Positions 30,236 to 39,725 of a stretch of 64,000 bases of DNA are shown one piece after another. A model generated the notes under the pieces. The model had not been told where the DNA came from, did no database searches, and saw only the letters and a list, made by a program, of their open reading frames with translations. The DNA comes from Acinetobacter haemolyticus CIP 64.3 = MTCC 9819 (GTDB lineage Bacteria > Pseudomonadota > Gammaproteobacteria > Pseudomonadales > Moraxellaceae), in contig NZ_KB849806.1 in NCBI RefSeq assembly GCF_000369065.1, positions 121,624 through 185,623 of the forward strand, read 5' to 3'. The translations under genes were made by a program, and so were the position numbers. Position 1 is the stretch's first letter. Each line of letters starts with the position of its first letter.

Positions 30236-31555
30236 ATGCCAAAAATGATTTCTAAAAAGATGAAACCTGTAAAAACAATCATCATTGTGGTCTGTATTAT
30301 CGTGATTGCTTTATTAAGCTGGCTCATGTTAAAGCCTAAAACAGAAACCCCACAATACATCACGGCTGAAGTAGGACGTGGTGATATCGAAAATTCAGTT
30401 TTGGCAACAGGAATTTTAGAGGCCACGAAAATGGTCAGCGTGGGTGCACAGGTTTCTGGTCAGGTCAAAAAAATGTATGTGCAACTTGGCGACCAAGTCA
30501 AACAAGGGCAACTCATCGCTCAAATTGACTCAGTACGCCAAGAGAATGAGCTAAAAACAGCGGAAGCCAATATCAAAAATCAACAAGCTCAACTGGCCGT
30601 ACAACAAGCCAATCTCGCCAAGGTTGAAGCCGAATATAAGCGTCAACAAACCATGTTCAGCCAAGATGCCACCTCTCGTGCTGAGCTAGAATCAGCACTA
30701 GCAAGTTATAAAACAGCACAAGCTCAAATCGCAGCAATTAATGCACAAATCGAACAATCACGTCTAACGCTTGCAACAGCTAAAGAAGATTTAGGCTATA
30801 CCAGCATTGTTGCACCGATGGATGGGACAATTGTGGCGATTGTGACTGAAGAAGGCCAAACGGTAAATGCGAACCAAACTGCTCCGACCATTGTCAAACT
30901 CGCAACGCTAGATAACATGACCGTCAAGGCGCAAATTTCTGAAGCAGACGTAATGAAAGTGGAGAAAGGTCAAACGGTTTATTTCACAACGCTGGGTAAC
31001 AGTGAAAAGAAACACTATGCAAAATTGCGTCAAGTTGAGCCTGCTCCAAATTCAATCAATACTGAAACCTCAAGCAATAGCTCTTCATCCTCATCAAATT
31101 CGGCTGTTTACTACAATGCGCTATTTGATGTGCCAAATGAGGATGGCAAATTACGAATCGACATGACAGCACAAGTTTACATTGTCTTAGCTGAAGCTAA
31201 AAATGTACTAACGATTCCTGCGGCAGCGGTACAAAGTAGCAAACGCCCTGCTCGTAAAGATCGTGCTGCGCCTGCATCAAATAATGAAACCGAGCAACGT
31301 CCGAATAACCGCCTTGAGCTAAGTCCAGAACAGCGTCAACTGGTCGCTGACGGAAAAGCCAGTATCGCAAGTGTACGTGTCATCCAAGCAGATGGTTCTG
31401 CCAAAGCACAACCAGTATTGGTGGGCTTAAACAACCGTGTCACAGTTGAAGTCATCAAAGGTCTTAAACAAGGTGATCAAGTAATCATTGCTGATGGTTC
31501 AGATAGCTCAAATGATGCAGCCAAACGCAGTAGCCAGCGTGCGATGAGAATGTAA
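30236..31555 (+). CDS. macA: MacA-type periplasmic adaptor of an ABC efflux pump
   Basis: 439 residues. One N-terminal membrane anchor ([19 protein letters not shown]) is followed by a split lipoyl domain ([20 protein letters not shown] and [20 protein letters not shown]) around a long coiled-coil hairpin, then beta-barrel and membrane-proximal domains. A Ser-run (about residues 280-290) and a Lys/Arg/Asn-rich insertion near residue 335 are low-complexity and not typical of the core fold. It links the inner-membrane ATPase MacB with an outer-membrane channel. The start is uncertain: ATG 30236 or 30245, neither with a clear ribosome-binding site. macB starts 1 bp after its stop. Confidence 0.92.
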   Translation: MPKMISKKMKPVKTIIIVVCIIVIALLSWLMLKPKTETPQYITAEVGRGDIENSVLATGILEATKMVSVGAQVSGQVKKMYVQLGDQVKQGQLIAQIDSVRQENELKTAEANIKNQQAQLAVQQANLAKVEAEYKRQQTMFSQDATSRAELESALASYKTAQAQIAAINAQIEQSRLTLATAKEDLGYTSIVAPMDGTIVAIVTEEGQTVNANQTAPTIVKLATLDNMTVKAQISEADVMKVEKGQTVYFTTLGNSEKKHYAKLRQVEPAPNSINTETSSNSSSSSSNSAVYYNALFDVPNEDGKLRIDMTAQVYIVLAEAKNVLTIPAAAVQSSKRPARKDRAAPASNNETEQRPNNRLELSPEQRQLVADGKASIASVRVIQADGSAKAQPVLVGLNNRVTVEVIKGLKQGDQVIIADGSDSSNDAAKRSSQRAMRM

Positions 31556-31556
31556 T

Positions 31557-33548
31557 ATGACTCAAGATCAAATTCATTCAAGCAAACCACTGCTCGAAGT
31601 CAGTAACCTGACCCGTGAATTTCCCGCAGGGGAAACCACGGTCCAAATTCTCAAAGGCATCAATTTAAAGATTTATGCAGGTGAGTTGGTTGCGATCGTC
31701 GGTCAATCAGGATCGGGCAAATCAACCCTAATGAATATCCTCGGTTGTTTAGATAAACCGACTGAGGGAAGTTATTTGGTCAATGGTCGTGAAACACGGC
31801 AACTTGAACCTGACGAACTCGCGCAATTACGCCGTGAATATTTTGGATTTATTTTCCAGCGTTATCATTTATTGGGTGATCTGAGTGCATCGGGCAATGT
31901 CGAAGTTCCTGCAATCTATGCAGGTGTAGACAATCATTTGCGCCAAGAACGTTCCGCAGAGCTGTTGTCTGAACTCGGATTAGGAGAACGTTTACATCAT
32001 CGCCCAAGCCAACTTTCAGGCGGTCAACAGCAACGTGTATCGATTGCACGTGCTTTGATGAATGGTGGTGATGTTATTTTGGCAGATGAACCGACGGGTG
32101 CATTGGACAAAAATAGTGGTATTGAAGTCATGCGAATTTTGCGTGAACTCAATGCCAAAGGTCATACCATTATCTTGGTGACCCATGATCTAAATGTTGC
32201 CAAAAATGCAACGCGTATTATCGAAATCAGTGATGGTAATATTATTTCGGATCGTGCCAATACGCCTGAAAATACTGATCCAGACCTTGAACATCAACCG
32301 TTGCAACGGGAGCCGCAAAAGAAAACTTCTGCTTGGCGTTCTTTCTTTGATCGTCTCGGTGAAGCTTTTCGCATGGCACTGCTTGCAATGAATGCTCATC
32401 GCATGCGAACCTTTTTAACCATGCTTGGGATTATCATCGGGATCGCATCTGTCGTCTCTGTTGTGGCGCTCGGGAATGGTTCGCAGAAACAAATTCTAGA
32501 AAATATTAGCAGTCTCGGAACCAACACCATCACGGTCTATCAAGGTCGGGGGTTTGGTGATACATCAAGGGCCTCCCAAGTCAAAACTCTTGTTCCTGCG
32601 GATGCTGATGCATTAGCTGAACAGCCTTATGTCGATGGGGTAAGTCCATCTGCAAACACCAGTGTAACGTTACGTTTTAAAGATACCGAAGCTTCCGCAA
32701 CCGTAAATGGTGTGAGTGAAGACTTTTTCTATGTTCGAGGCATGACCTTCAAATCGGGACAACCTTTTGACAAAGCTGGTGTCACCCAACGTGCACAGGA
32801 TGTGGTGATTGATGCCAATACAGAAAAGACTTTTTTTGCTGATGGTACCAATCCTGTCGGTCAAGTCATTCTATTGGGAAGTGTTCCAAGCCGAATTATT
32901 GGTGTCATTGAGGCTGAAAAAGGCTTTATGGGGAATTCTGACAGTTTGAATGTCTATCTTCCCTACTCCACTGTGATGAGCCGTATGTTGGGACAGTCCA
33001 ATGTTCGTAGCATCATCGTGCGTATTAAAGATGAATATCCAAGTACAGCGGCTGAAAATGCCATTCTGACTTTGCTTGAACAACGTCACGGCGCACAAGA
33101 TGTCTTTACTCAAAACTCAGACAGTATTCGTGAAACCATTCAGCAAACCACAGCCACGATGACTTTATTGATCTCAGCGATTGCCGTCATTTCTCTGGTC
33201 GTAGGTGGGATTGGCGTGATGAATATTATGCTGGTTTCGGTGACTGAACGAACCCAAGAAATTGGGGTGCGTATGGCGGTCGGTGCAAGACAAAGCGATA
33301 TTTTGCAGCAGTTTTTGATCGAAGCGATCTTGGTCTGTCTGTTAGGCGGTGTTCTTGGTGTCCTGCTCTCTTTAGGCATTGGTCAAATCATCGGGCATTT
33401 TGCCAAAGGCGTGATTGAAATGAGTTACTCAACCACTTCAATTGTTGCTGCCTTTGTATGCTCAAGTTTAATTGGTATCGTTTTTGGTTTCTTACCAGCA
33501 CGAAACGCAGCACAACTCGATCCAGTTGCTGCTTTAGCAAGAGAATAA
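31557..33548 (+). CDS. macB: MacB-type ABC transporter, ATPase and permease
   Basis: 663 residues. The N-terminal nucleotide-binding domain has Walker [10 protein letters not shown], signature LSGGQQQR and Walker [13 protein letters not shown]. One helix follows ([18 protein letters not shown]), then a large periplasmic domain (about residues 310-540) and three C-terminal helices including [18 protein letters not shown]. This is the mechanotransmission-type exporter of macrolides, peptides or siderophore-like compounds. Gene order macA-macB-nodT gives a complete tripartite pump. Confidence 0.95.
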   Translation: MTQDQIHSSKPLLEVSNLTREFPAGETTVQILKGINLKIYAGELVAIVGQSGSGKSTLMNILGCLDKPTEGSYLVNGRETRQLEPDELAQLRREYFGFIFQRYHLLGDLSASGNVEVPAIYAGVDNHLRQERSAELLSELGLGERLHHRPSQLSGGQQQRVSIARALMNGGDVILADEPTGALDKNSGIEVMRILRELNAKGHTIILVTHDLNVAKNATRIIEISDGNIISDRANTPENTDPDLEHQPLQREPQKKTSAWRSFFDRLGEAFRMALLAMNAHRMRTFLTMLGIIIGIASVVSVVALGNGSQKQILENISSLGTNTITVYQGRGFGDTSRASQVKTLVPADADALAEQPYVDGVSPSANTSVTLRFKDTEASATVNGVSEDFFYVRGMTFKSGQPFDKAGVTQRAQDVVIDANTEKTFFADGTNPVGQVILLGSVPSRIIGVIEAEKGFMGNSDSLNVYLPYSTVMSRMLGQSNVRSIIVRIKDEYPSTAAENAILTLLEQRHGAQDVFTQNSDSIRETIQQTTATMTLLISAIAVISLVVGGIGVMNIMLVSVTERTQEIGVRMAVGARQSDILQQFLIEAILVCLLGGVLGVLLSLGIGQIIGHFAKGVIEMSYSTTSIVAAFVCSSLIGIVFGFLPARNAAQLDPVAALARE

Positions 33549-33557
33549 TAGCGAAAA

Positions 33558-33713
33558 AATCTATCCCAGAAATATGATACACGTGAACGTCATCCGCAAC
33601 CTGCGTGGTATCAACAAAATATTATTTCTGCGATAGATTAAGATAATTGAAAAAATATGACAGGTTTTGCGGATGACAATGGTTTTGCCTACTTTTCCCG
33701 AAAGAAAAGTAGG
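33558..33713. repeat. Interleaved inverted repeats between macB and the channel gene
   Basis: Two pairs of inverted repeats cross each other. ATCTATCCCAGAAATA (near 33559-33574) pairs with 33623-33638. GTCATCCGCAACCTG (33589-33603) pairs with 33661-33677, with two extra T. A third, perfect hairpin follows: CCTACTTTTC (33688-33697) with GAAAAGTAGG (33704-33713). The crossed order is unusual for a terminator and resembles remains of palindromic intergenic elements. Confidence 0.65.
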
Positions 33714-33808
33714 TCGAGCCGAAGGCTTAACCTGAAAAGGGATGAGAATTCGATAAGACTCCGTCTCGATAATCATGCTCTTTCAAATTATTAAAGGAAT
33801 GACAAACA

Positions 33809-35197
33809 ATGTTATTCAAACCACATAAAATCGCTCTTGCACTTTGTCTCAGCACTTCCTTAGCTGGCTGTTCTGCTGTGGTCAAAACACCGTATAACGC
33901 ACCAACAGTCCAAGTACCACAACAGTTTCAGTACGATGCTCAAAAAAAACAAAATGTAAAACTGACTGATCAATGGTGGACATTATTTAATGATGCTCAA
34001 CTCAACCAACTGGTTGATCAGGTTTTGGCTAAAAACAGTGATCTTATCGTTGCGGGTATCACCTTAAAACAAGCCCGCTTACAAGCAGGATTGGCAGAAA
34101 ATAGACAAGGACTGCGTACCAGCTCCAGTGTATCTACAGGTCATAACTATGACCTACGCTCAGGAAATGGCAGTGATCGTGGCTTATCCACCAGTGTTGG
34201 CGTGAGTTATGAGTTAGATTTATTTGGAAAACTCGCCAATCAAACTGAGGCAAGTCGTTGGGAAGCTCTTGCAAGCGAACAAGACCTCCAAGCAACAGCG
34301 CAAAGTCTTGTTGGTACAACAGCAAAGTTATACTGGCAACTGGGCTATCTGAATGAACGTTATCAAACAGTTCAACAGAACTTAGCATCTACACAAAAAA
34401 TATATGAATTGGTTCAATCTCAATACCGAGCAGGTGCAGTTTCGGGTTTAGACCTTACTCAAGCGGAACAATCGGTACAAAGCCAAAAAGCCAGTTTGAG
34501 CCAAATTGAACAACAACGTGTTGAGGCACGCACTGCCATTGCGGTACTGCTTCATCAACCTGTACAACAATTAAATATTCAAGAACCTGCCCAACTACCA
34601 AGGAATGCTTTGCCAAATATCGGAGTCGGTTTGCCTGCGGAAATCTTATCTCGTCGTCCAGATCTGCAAGCTTCGGAATTACGTTTACGTAAAACCCTTG
34701 CCAATAAAGATGCGGCCAAAGCGAGTTATTATCCATCGATTAATCTGACAAGCAGTGTCGGTGCTTCGAGTACCTCTTTGACTCAATTGCTACAAAATCC
34801 AGCGTTAACCTTGGGTGCAAGTTTAAGCCTACCCTTCCTTCAATATAATGATATGAAGAAAGATATTGCGATCAGCGATCTGGAATATGAAAAAGCAATT
34901 ATTCAATATCGCCAGACGCTATATCAGGCTTTTGCTGATGTAGAGAATGCTTTATCCAATCGAACTCAGCTTGATCAACAGGTGCAATTGCAACAACGTA
35001 ATCTAGAGCTAGCGGATAAAACAGAGCGATTAACGGAGGTTCGTTATCGTAATGGTGCGATCGCTTTGAAGAATTTACTGGATGCTCAAGCGACCACCCG
35101 TAACGCACGACTCAGTTTGGTTGAAACCAAACAGAATCAGTACAATGCTTATGTGACCTTGATGCAGGCATTGGGTGGAAGCCCGATCAAACAATAG
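33809..35197 (+). CDS. NodT-family outer-membrane efflux lipoprotein
   Basis: 462 residues. A lipoprotein signal peptide (LCLSTSLAGC) is followed by DQWWTLFNDAQLNQLVDQVL, the usual start of the TolC-like NodT/OprM family, then two repeats of the outer-membrane efflux domain with long helices. GVGLPAEILSRRPDLQASEL is the conserved mid-protein motif. It should form the trimeric channel of the MacAB pump directly upstream, with 260 bp of repeat-containing DNA between. The stop codon sits within a terminator hairpin. Confidence 0.93.
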   Translation: MLFKPHKIALALCLSTSLAGCSAVVKTPYNAPTVQVPQQFQYDAQKKQNVKLTDQWWTLFNDAQLNQLVDQVLAKNSDLIVAGITLKQARLQAGLAENRQGLRTSSSVSTGHNYDLRSGNGSDRGLSTSVGVSYELDLFGKLANQTEASRWEALASEQDLQATAQSLVGTTAKLYWQLGYLNERYQTVQQNLASTQKIYELVQSQYRAGAVSGLDLTQAEQSVQSQKASLSQIEQQRVEARTAIAVLLHQPVQQLNIQEPAQLPRNALPNIGVGLPAEILSRRPDLQASELRLRKTLANKDAAKASYYPSINLTSSVGASSTSLTQLLQNPALTLGASLSLPFLQYNDMKKDIAISDLEYEKAIIQYRQTLYQAFADVENALSNRTQLDQQVQLQQRNLELADKTERLTEVRYRNGAIALKNLLDAQATTRNARLSLVETKQNQYNAYVTLMQALGGSPIKQ

Positions 35198-35216
35198 TCT
35201 ATCTAGACTATTGTTT
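35189..35216. terminator. Bidirectional terminator containing two stop codons
   Basis: AAACAATAGTCT and AGACTATTGTTT form a perfect 12-bp stem with a 4-nt loop. The TAG of the efflux gene lies in the left arm and the TAG of the opposite lipoprotein gene lies in the right arm. Confidence 0.85.
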
Positions 35217-35633
35217 TAATTCTGCTTGGTCTTCCGTATTGGTATGAATCAACTGAGAAGATTTCACTTTATCTTGGGCATCAAATACAACCTCATATGA
35301 GAGTTTTTGCCCATTAAAGTAGATCTCAGTTGGTGAACCAATAATTTCCCATAGACCAATTGTGGCAATATCCGCAGTCGTGTGCCACAGTGTGCGGCTG
35401 ATTCTTGCTGCTTTTGAATATCCTTGTTGAAAGGTATAAATCTCTTTACGTTCGCCATTTATGGTTTCTGAGGTGACTGGCGCACCCAATTCAGAAATCA
35501 CGTTATTACGATGTTTTCCGACTTCTAAAACGGTCAAGTTCTTTTTATGCGGTTGGTTACTTGCCATAACCGCTGCACAACCTTGTAGCGATAGTAGCAT
35601 CGCTAAACCGAATACAATGATAATTTTCTTCAC
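35208..35633 (-). CDS. Small lipoprotein of unknown function
   Basis: 141 residues. The signal peptide MKKIIIVFGLAMLLSLQGC has a lipobox ending at Cys19. The mature part has VLEVGKHRNNVISELGAPVT, reminiscent of the SmpA/OmlA (BamE-like) fold where a similar helix is followed by a Gly-Pro turn, then IYFNGQKLSYEVVFDAQDKV. Function unknown. It is convergent with the efflux channel gene. Confidence 0.75.
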   Translation of the reverse strand: MKKIIIVFGLAMLLSLQGCAAVMASNQPHKKNLTVLEVGKHRNNVISELGAPVTSETINGERKEIYTFQQGYSKAARISRTLWHTTADIATIGLWEIIGSPTEIYFNGQKLSYEVVFDAQDKVKSSQLIHTNTEDQAELKQ

Positions 35634-35986
35634 GTTATGATGACCTTCCCCGAAATGTTAAAATAATATGTTTATCGACACTCTATTTAAAAATTTTCGA
35701 TTAAACAAAAAACCAGCATTAATTATCATATAAAGTATGGGATGACAAATGATTAATTATACTTATTGATATATTTTCAATAGATCGCTTATTGTCGAAT
35801 TAAATATAAGATCAAAGTTTATGAAGTGATGTTGTCCATAGCTTTTCTGTTGACGTAAATATTGCTGTTTTATATGCTGATCGAAATACAGATAAAAAGA
35901 TAAAAGACTATTTGGTTATGCGGCAAAGTGCGCCGTTAAATTGCAGCTAATCAGTTCTCAGTGCATTACATATATTCGGTGAAATA
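35634..35986. other. AT-rich intergenic region before the HNH island
   Basis: About 350 bp separating the lipoprotein from the HNH-type genes. A short GC-rich dyad (GCGGCAAAGTGCGCCG, near 35921) stands out. No gene is seen; the promoters of both flanking genes should lie here. Confidence 0.5.
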
Positions 35987-36424
35987 GTGGACAAAATAAA
36001 AGTACCTTCTATTGAAGACTATCAAAATCATACAGGTTTACACTATAAAAACCTTTGGAAAGAAGTTGGTGAAAATTGGAGGTGTCCAGCTTGTCGTAGG
36101 ACAAAATTCCAAATAATGCGCTGGACTAAAAGATTTCCAAATACCCCAAGAGCATTTATGGATTGGGTAGCGGCACTTCATCGCCATCATGATCATTCTG
36201 TTAGTATATTTAATCAACAAAATTCACGTTTTTGTGAGACAGTTATTTGTGACCAATGTAACTCTGCTGATGGGGCTGCTAAAAGGAACCTTATGTTACC
36301 TAAAGAGTTTTCATTTTCACCTTATGAAATTGGTCAGTTCGTTATTACTACCCCACATGGAAAACATCAGATTAATTTCCATCTAGCTTGGTCAATATAC
36401 CAGCAATTGAACCGACCCAATTAA
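35987..36424 (+). CDS. HNH-like zinc-cluster protein
   Basis: 145 residues opening with the codon GTG 35987. Two Cys pairs (CPACRR and CDQCNSADG) flank a His-rich segment LHRHHDHSV, the arrangement of HNH nucleases with a structural zinc. The helix after the second pair contains GAAKRNL. I do not recognise the exact family. Together with the next gene it makes a pair of small HNH-type proteins in the same direction; action on DNA or RNA is inference from the fold. Confidence 0.65.
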   Translation: MDKIKVPSIEDYQNHTGLHYKNLWKEVGENWRCPACRRTKFQIMRWTKRFPNTPRAFMDWVAALHRHHDHSVSIFNQQNSRFCETVICDQCNSADGAAKRNLMLPKEFSFSPYEIGQFVITTPHGKHQINFHLAWSIYQQLNRPN

Positions 36425-36458
36425 CGACGTGTTATCAATAAAGATATGGAAGAGATTT

Positions 36459-36773
36459 ATGGCGAATAATTGGCATATCCCCGCTGATTTAGAAAGGGAG
36501 ATCAGACAGCGAGACAGAGCTTGTGTTTACTGTGGAAATGAATTTCTATCGCATAAAGAATCTATTAAAGCATCTGCAAGCTGGGAGCACATCATAAATG
36601 ATGCATCGATAATCACACGAGAAAATATCTGTCTATGTTGTCGTGGTTGTAACTCTAGCAAAGGTCAAAAAAAACTCTTAGTTTGGCTGCAAACTAAGTA
36701 TTGCAAACAGCGTAATATTACTGAGAAAACAGTTTCCTTCATAATCAAACAGGCAATCGCAAATGAACTGTAA
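36459..36773 (+). CDS. HNH endonuclease domain protein
   Basis: 104 residues from ATG 36459, with GGAAGAG about 4 nt upstream; an in-frame start at 36429 is less likely. After an N-terminal helix (LEREIRQRDRACVYCGNEF) come the HNH residues in WEHIIND and the zinc pair in CCRGCNSSKG, followed by a C-terminal helical region. This is a typical single-domain HNH nuclease, as found in mobile elements, restriction systems and toxins. No phage or restriction partner lies next to it. Confidence 0.8.
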   Translation: MANNWHIPADLEREIRQRDRACVYCGNEFLSHKESIKASASWEHIINDASIITRENICLCCRGCNSSKGQKKLLVWLQTKYCKQRNITEKTVSFIIKQAIANEL

Positions 36774-36842
36774 TGCGACAAATAACAAAGAGATACTGTC
36801 GGATAGATTTTCTACAGAATTATATGTAAAAGAGATTTTTAA

Positions 36843-37100
36843 ATGACTGAAGAAAAAATGGTAGAGGTCTTTGTTCCAGCGTTGGTGACATTATTTATCA
36901 GGGCAGAAGAAATTGCTAAAAGACCGCTTTCAAAAGAAGAAATATTACGAATCCGAGATAGTGCCACAGTTATTATGACTCCGTTGTCAGTAATGCCTGC
37001 TTTATTGAAAAGCCGTGGCTACCATGATCTTTATGCTCCTGAAGTATGGGAACAATGGCAACTTTATCGTGAAGGTGAACTTGATCTCAGTGTTCGATAA
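36843..37100 (+). CDS. Small conserved-looking protein of unknown function
   Basis: 85 residues, mostly helical, with no signal peptide (FVPALVTLFIRAEEIAKRPL, then VIMTPLSVMPALLKSRGYHD). Charged and hydrophobic residues alternate as in a real folded protein. AGAG lies about 6 nt upstream of ATG 36843. I do not recognise the family. Confidence 0.65.
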   Translation: MTEEKMVEVFVPALVTLFIRAEEIAKRPLSKEEILRIRDSATVIMTPLSVMPALLKSRGYHDLYAPEVWEQWQLYREGELDLSVR

Positions 37101-37101
37101 A

Positions 37102-37164
37102 ATGAAAAAAATCTCATTATCATTTTTGGCAAGCGCGACATTTCTCATTGTCGGTCAAGTTTAG
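37102..37164 (+). CDS. Possible 20-residue signal-peptide-like ORF
   Basis: One base after the previous stop, ATG 37102 opens MKKISLSFLASATFLIVGQV and then stops. It has the charge pattern and hydrophobic core of a Sec signal peptide but no mature protein. It could be a broken exported gene or a small membrane peptide. Confidence 0.35.
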   Translation: MKKISLSFLASATFLIVGQV

Positions 37165-37255
37165 TTTTTATGGCAAAGTAGTTAGGCTAGATGATTAGCA
37201 TTATTGAGAACTTAATTAAGGCGCTATGTTCATAAGCGCAAAATGAGAAAACCCT

Positions 37256-37738
37256 ATGGCAGCATGGCAATTTAAAGTCTGCTTAATTCCCCAAAGCTGG
37301 TTCAACACGAATGGGATAGACATTTCTAGATTTTATGATGCAGAAGGTAATTATGATGCCTCTTTTACTTGGAAAAATCATCCAGTAAATGATGTAAAAG
37401 GTGAAATTATAAAATATTACCCCTTATCTAAATCATGGCATGAGGACATAGTTAGTTTCGGAGATGAAGAAAAAACTGACGGACAAGTATGGTATGAAGA
37501 AGGTGTCTTAGAAAACATTCAGTTTCGAATAGATATGCGTGGCAATTTTGTTTTAGATATTGAACAAATTATTGCTATTGCACAAAAGTTTTCTTGTGTA
37601 TTTTTTATACCTGAACAAAAGTGCATAGCTGAACCAAATGTATTTAAAGTAATCAGTCATATTAAAAAATCAAATGCATATTTATTCGCTAAAGATACTG
37701 AACAATGGTTTAGCAGTATAGAAGACTATAATAAGTGA
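37256..37738 (+). CDS. Unrecognised 160-residue protein
   Basis: 160 residues, no signal peptide or membrane helix, acidic and rich in Trp and aromatic residues (MAAWQFKVCLIPQSWF, IIKYYPLSKSWHEDI, GQVWYEEG). The C-terminal half (FFIPEQKCIAEPN, then AYLFAKDTEQWF) reads like a compact cytoplasmic domain of the kind seen in small immunity or antidote proteins, but I cannot assign it. Codon use is AT-rich like its island neighbours. Confidence 0.65.
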   Translation: MAAWQFKVCLIPQSWFNTNGIDISRFYDAEGNYDASFTWKNHPVNDVKGEIIKYYPLSKSWHEDIVSFGDEEKTDGQVWYEEGVLENIQFRIDMRGNFVLDIEQIIAIAQKFSCVFFIPEQKCIAEPNVFKVISHIKKSNAYLFAKDTEQWFSSIEDYNK

Positions 37739-37786
37739 GTTCAAAAGGTGGGGGATATTTTTATAATTTCACTATCTTCTAAAAAA

Positions 37787-37810
37787 TAAAGCCGCTATCA
37801 AAGCGGCTTT
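37787..37810. terminator. Bidirectional terminator downstream of fabI
   Basis: AAAGCCGCT and AGCGGCTTT form a 9-bp stem with a short loop. On the minus strand it lies 25 bp after the fabI stop and runs into TTATTTTTTAG. Confidence 0.88.
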
Positions 37811-37834
37811 ATCAAATAAATTAGATTAATCTAA

Positions 37835-38638
37835 TTATTCATCATCCATCATCGACTGGCTCATACCTACCGTATTGAAGCCACCATCAACATACATGAT
37901 TTCACCCGTAATACCCGAAGCCCACGGTGAGCAAAGGAATAATGCAGCATTCCCCACTTCTTCAATCGTCACATTACGTTTTAGTGGCGCAATCTTTTCA
38001 TTCGCATCAAGCATTTTACGGAATGATTTGATACCAGATGCCGCCAAAGTACGGATTGGACCCGCTGAAATCGCATTTACACGAATACCATCTGCACCCA
38101 AGCTAGAAGCTAAATAACGAACACCTGCTTCTAAAGATGCTTTTGCCATACCCATCACGTTGTAGTTTGGCATCACACGCTCAGAACCTTGATAAGTCAA
38201 AGTCAATAAACAACCTTGGCGTGCTTGTAATAAAGGCTTCGCTGCACGAGCCATCGCAACAAAACTATAAGCACTAATGTCATGCGCGATTTTAAAACCG
38301 TCACGGTCTGTCACGTCTGTAAAATCACCATCAAGCGTATGTGCTGGTGCAAAACCGATTGAATGCACCACACCATCTAAACCATCCCAATGTTTTGCAA
38401 GTTCGACAAAGGCATTATCAATTTCTTCATCTACTGCCACATCACAAGGAAAAACCAAGTTTGAGCCAAATTGTGCTGCAAAATCATCAACACGTTTCTT
38501 TAACTTTTCATTTGGATAAGTAAACGCTAACTCCGCACCTTCACGATGTAAAGCTGCAGCAATACCGTAAGCAATTGATAATTTGCTAGCAATCCCAGCA
38601 ATTAAAAAACGTTTACCAGTTAAAAGTCCTTGTGACAT
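37835..38638 (-). CDS. fabI: Enoyl-[acyl-carrier-protein] reductase (NADH)
   Basis: FabI reduces the enoyl-ACP intermediate in the last step of each fatty-acid elongation cycle and is the triclosan target. ATG 38638 ([12 protein letters not shown]) gives 267 residues, the normal length; a longer in-frame opening to 38701 adds a non-family N terminus. The cofactor loop is [16 protein letters not shown], and the catalytic Tyr and Lys lie in [15 protein letters not shown]. It is monocistronic with its own terminator. Confidence 0.96.
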   Translation of the reverse strand: MSQGLLTGKRFLIAGIASKLSIAYGIAAALHREGAELAFTYPNEKLKKRVDDFAAQFGSNLVFPCDVAVDEEIDNAFVELAKHWDGLDGVVHSIGFAPAHTLDGDFTDVTDRDGFKIAHDISAYSFVAMARAAKPLLQARQGCLLTLTYQGSERVMPNYNVMGMAKASLEAGVRYLASSLGADGIRVNAISAGPIRTLAASGIKSFRKMLDANEKIAPLKRNVTIEEVGNAALFLCSPWASGITGEIMYVDGGFNTVGMSQSMMDDE

Positions 38639-38730
38639 CTTATTCTCACTCGAAAAATTTTCACCCATGATGCCAATATTCCGTGTTTTTCGGAATTGCA
38701 TAATGCATCTTTTTTCTCAATCCTACAAAA

Positions 38731-38804
38731 AAACACGCTGAAATCGCTTGCATCTCCCTCAGTTTAAAAATGACGTCAGATGCATAAAACGATTCAGCGT
38801 GTTT
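38731..38804 (-). terminator. Long (74-nt) terminator hairpin of the BI-1-like gene
   Basis: AAACACGCTGAAATCG (38731-38746) pairs with CGATTCAGCGTGTTT (38790-38804), and within it GCATCT pairs with AGATGC. On the minus strand the stem runs directly into TTTTTTT. The size is unusual for an intrinsic terminator. Confidence 0.75.
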
Positions 38805-38837
38805 AGTTGAAGTCGATAAAACAACTCGAATCTATGC

Positions 38838-39566
38838 TTACTTCTGAATTAAGCTCAATAAGCGCATAAATGAATAATACATCCAAACCAAAGTTGCCAA
38901 TAACGCGATACTACATACCCACTCAAAGTTTTTAGGTGCATTTTGAGCAGCAGCATTTTCAATCAAATCAAAATCTAAAATAAGATTTAAGGATGCAATT
39001 ACCGCAACAAAAGCAGCAAAACCAATTCCCAACCAATTGCTTTCAAAGATATAAGGAATGGTCGAACCAAGTGCAAAACTTAAAAAAATCTGTACGACGA
39101 ATACCAATGCAATCGCAATCGAAGCAGAAATGACTACAGCCTTAAACTTCTCTGTAGCACGAATCACTTGGAACTTATACAAAGCAAACAAAACCAAAGT
39201 GGTCACAAACGTTGCAAGTAAAGCTTGTAATGGCACACCAGGAAATTTCACTTGGAAAATGAAAGAAACACCACCTAAAAATGCACCCTCAAATAAAGCA
39301 AAAGGAATCGCCAAAGCTGGGGCTGTATTTGGTTTAAACGTGGTGATTAAACCAAGCGCAAGACTACCAATAATACCGACAATCGTCGCTGCATAAGCAA
39401 TTGAAAAATTAGCAGTCATCGCACAATATAAAAATAATGCAATGCCTAATGCCGCTGCAATCACGGTTAATAGCACAGACTTCTGAATAGCCCCTTGAAT
39501 GGTCATGGGCTCGGCTACATTACTATAGGTTTCAACACGGGTTAAAATAGGGTTATCGCTTTGCAT
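38838..39566 (-). CDS. Bax-inhibitor-1/YccA-type membrane protein
   Basis: 242 residues from ATG 39566 (MQSDNPILTRVETYSNVAEP), with AAAGAGAG 6 nt upstream. Seven hydrophobic segments can be counted, including LLTVIAAALGIALFLYCAM, IVGIIGSLALGLITTF and the last ALLATLVWMYYSFMRLLSLI. The Asp-containing stretch LNLILDFDLIENAAAQ is typical of the BI-1 fold, a pH-sensitive calcium leak in characterised members. The bacterial role is not settled. Confidence 0.85.
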   Translation of the reverse strand: MQSDNPILTRVETYSNVAEPMTIQGAIQKSVLLTVIAAALGIALFLYCAMTANFSIAYAATIVGIIGSLALGLITTFKPNTAPALAIPFALFEGAFLGGVSFIFQVKFPGVPLQALLATFVTTLVLFALYKFQVIRATEKFKAVVISASIAIALVFVVQIFLSFALGSTIPYIFESNWLGIGFAAFVAVIASLNLILDFDLIENAAAQNAPKNFEWVCSIALLATLVWMYYSFMRLLSLIQK

Positions 39567-39653
39567 GTCTGCTCTCTTTTTATAGTTAACGAAATGAAAA
39601 TGTGAGTGTAAGCGATTTTGCAATTTAGCCCAATATTTTTTTACATTCGATAA

Positions 39654-39679
39654 AAAAGGAGCCGATTTAAGCTCCTTTT
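39654..39679 (-). terminator. Rho-independent terminator of orn
   Basis: AAAAGGAGC and GCTCCTTTT form a 9-bp stem with an 8-nt loop, followed on the minus strand by TTATCG after further T residues; about 45 bp after the orn stop. Confidence 0.8.
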
Positions 39680-39725
39680 CTCATTAATAATGATCTATTC
39701 CTTTAGAGAAGATCAAATACCATGA

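Noticed and set aside
35900..37255. Possible integron attC-like sites between the small genes (GTTAGGC near 37189, GC-rich dyad near 35921)
   Set aside because: No matching left-hand core, no repeated structure after each gene and no integrase in the window.
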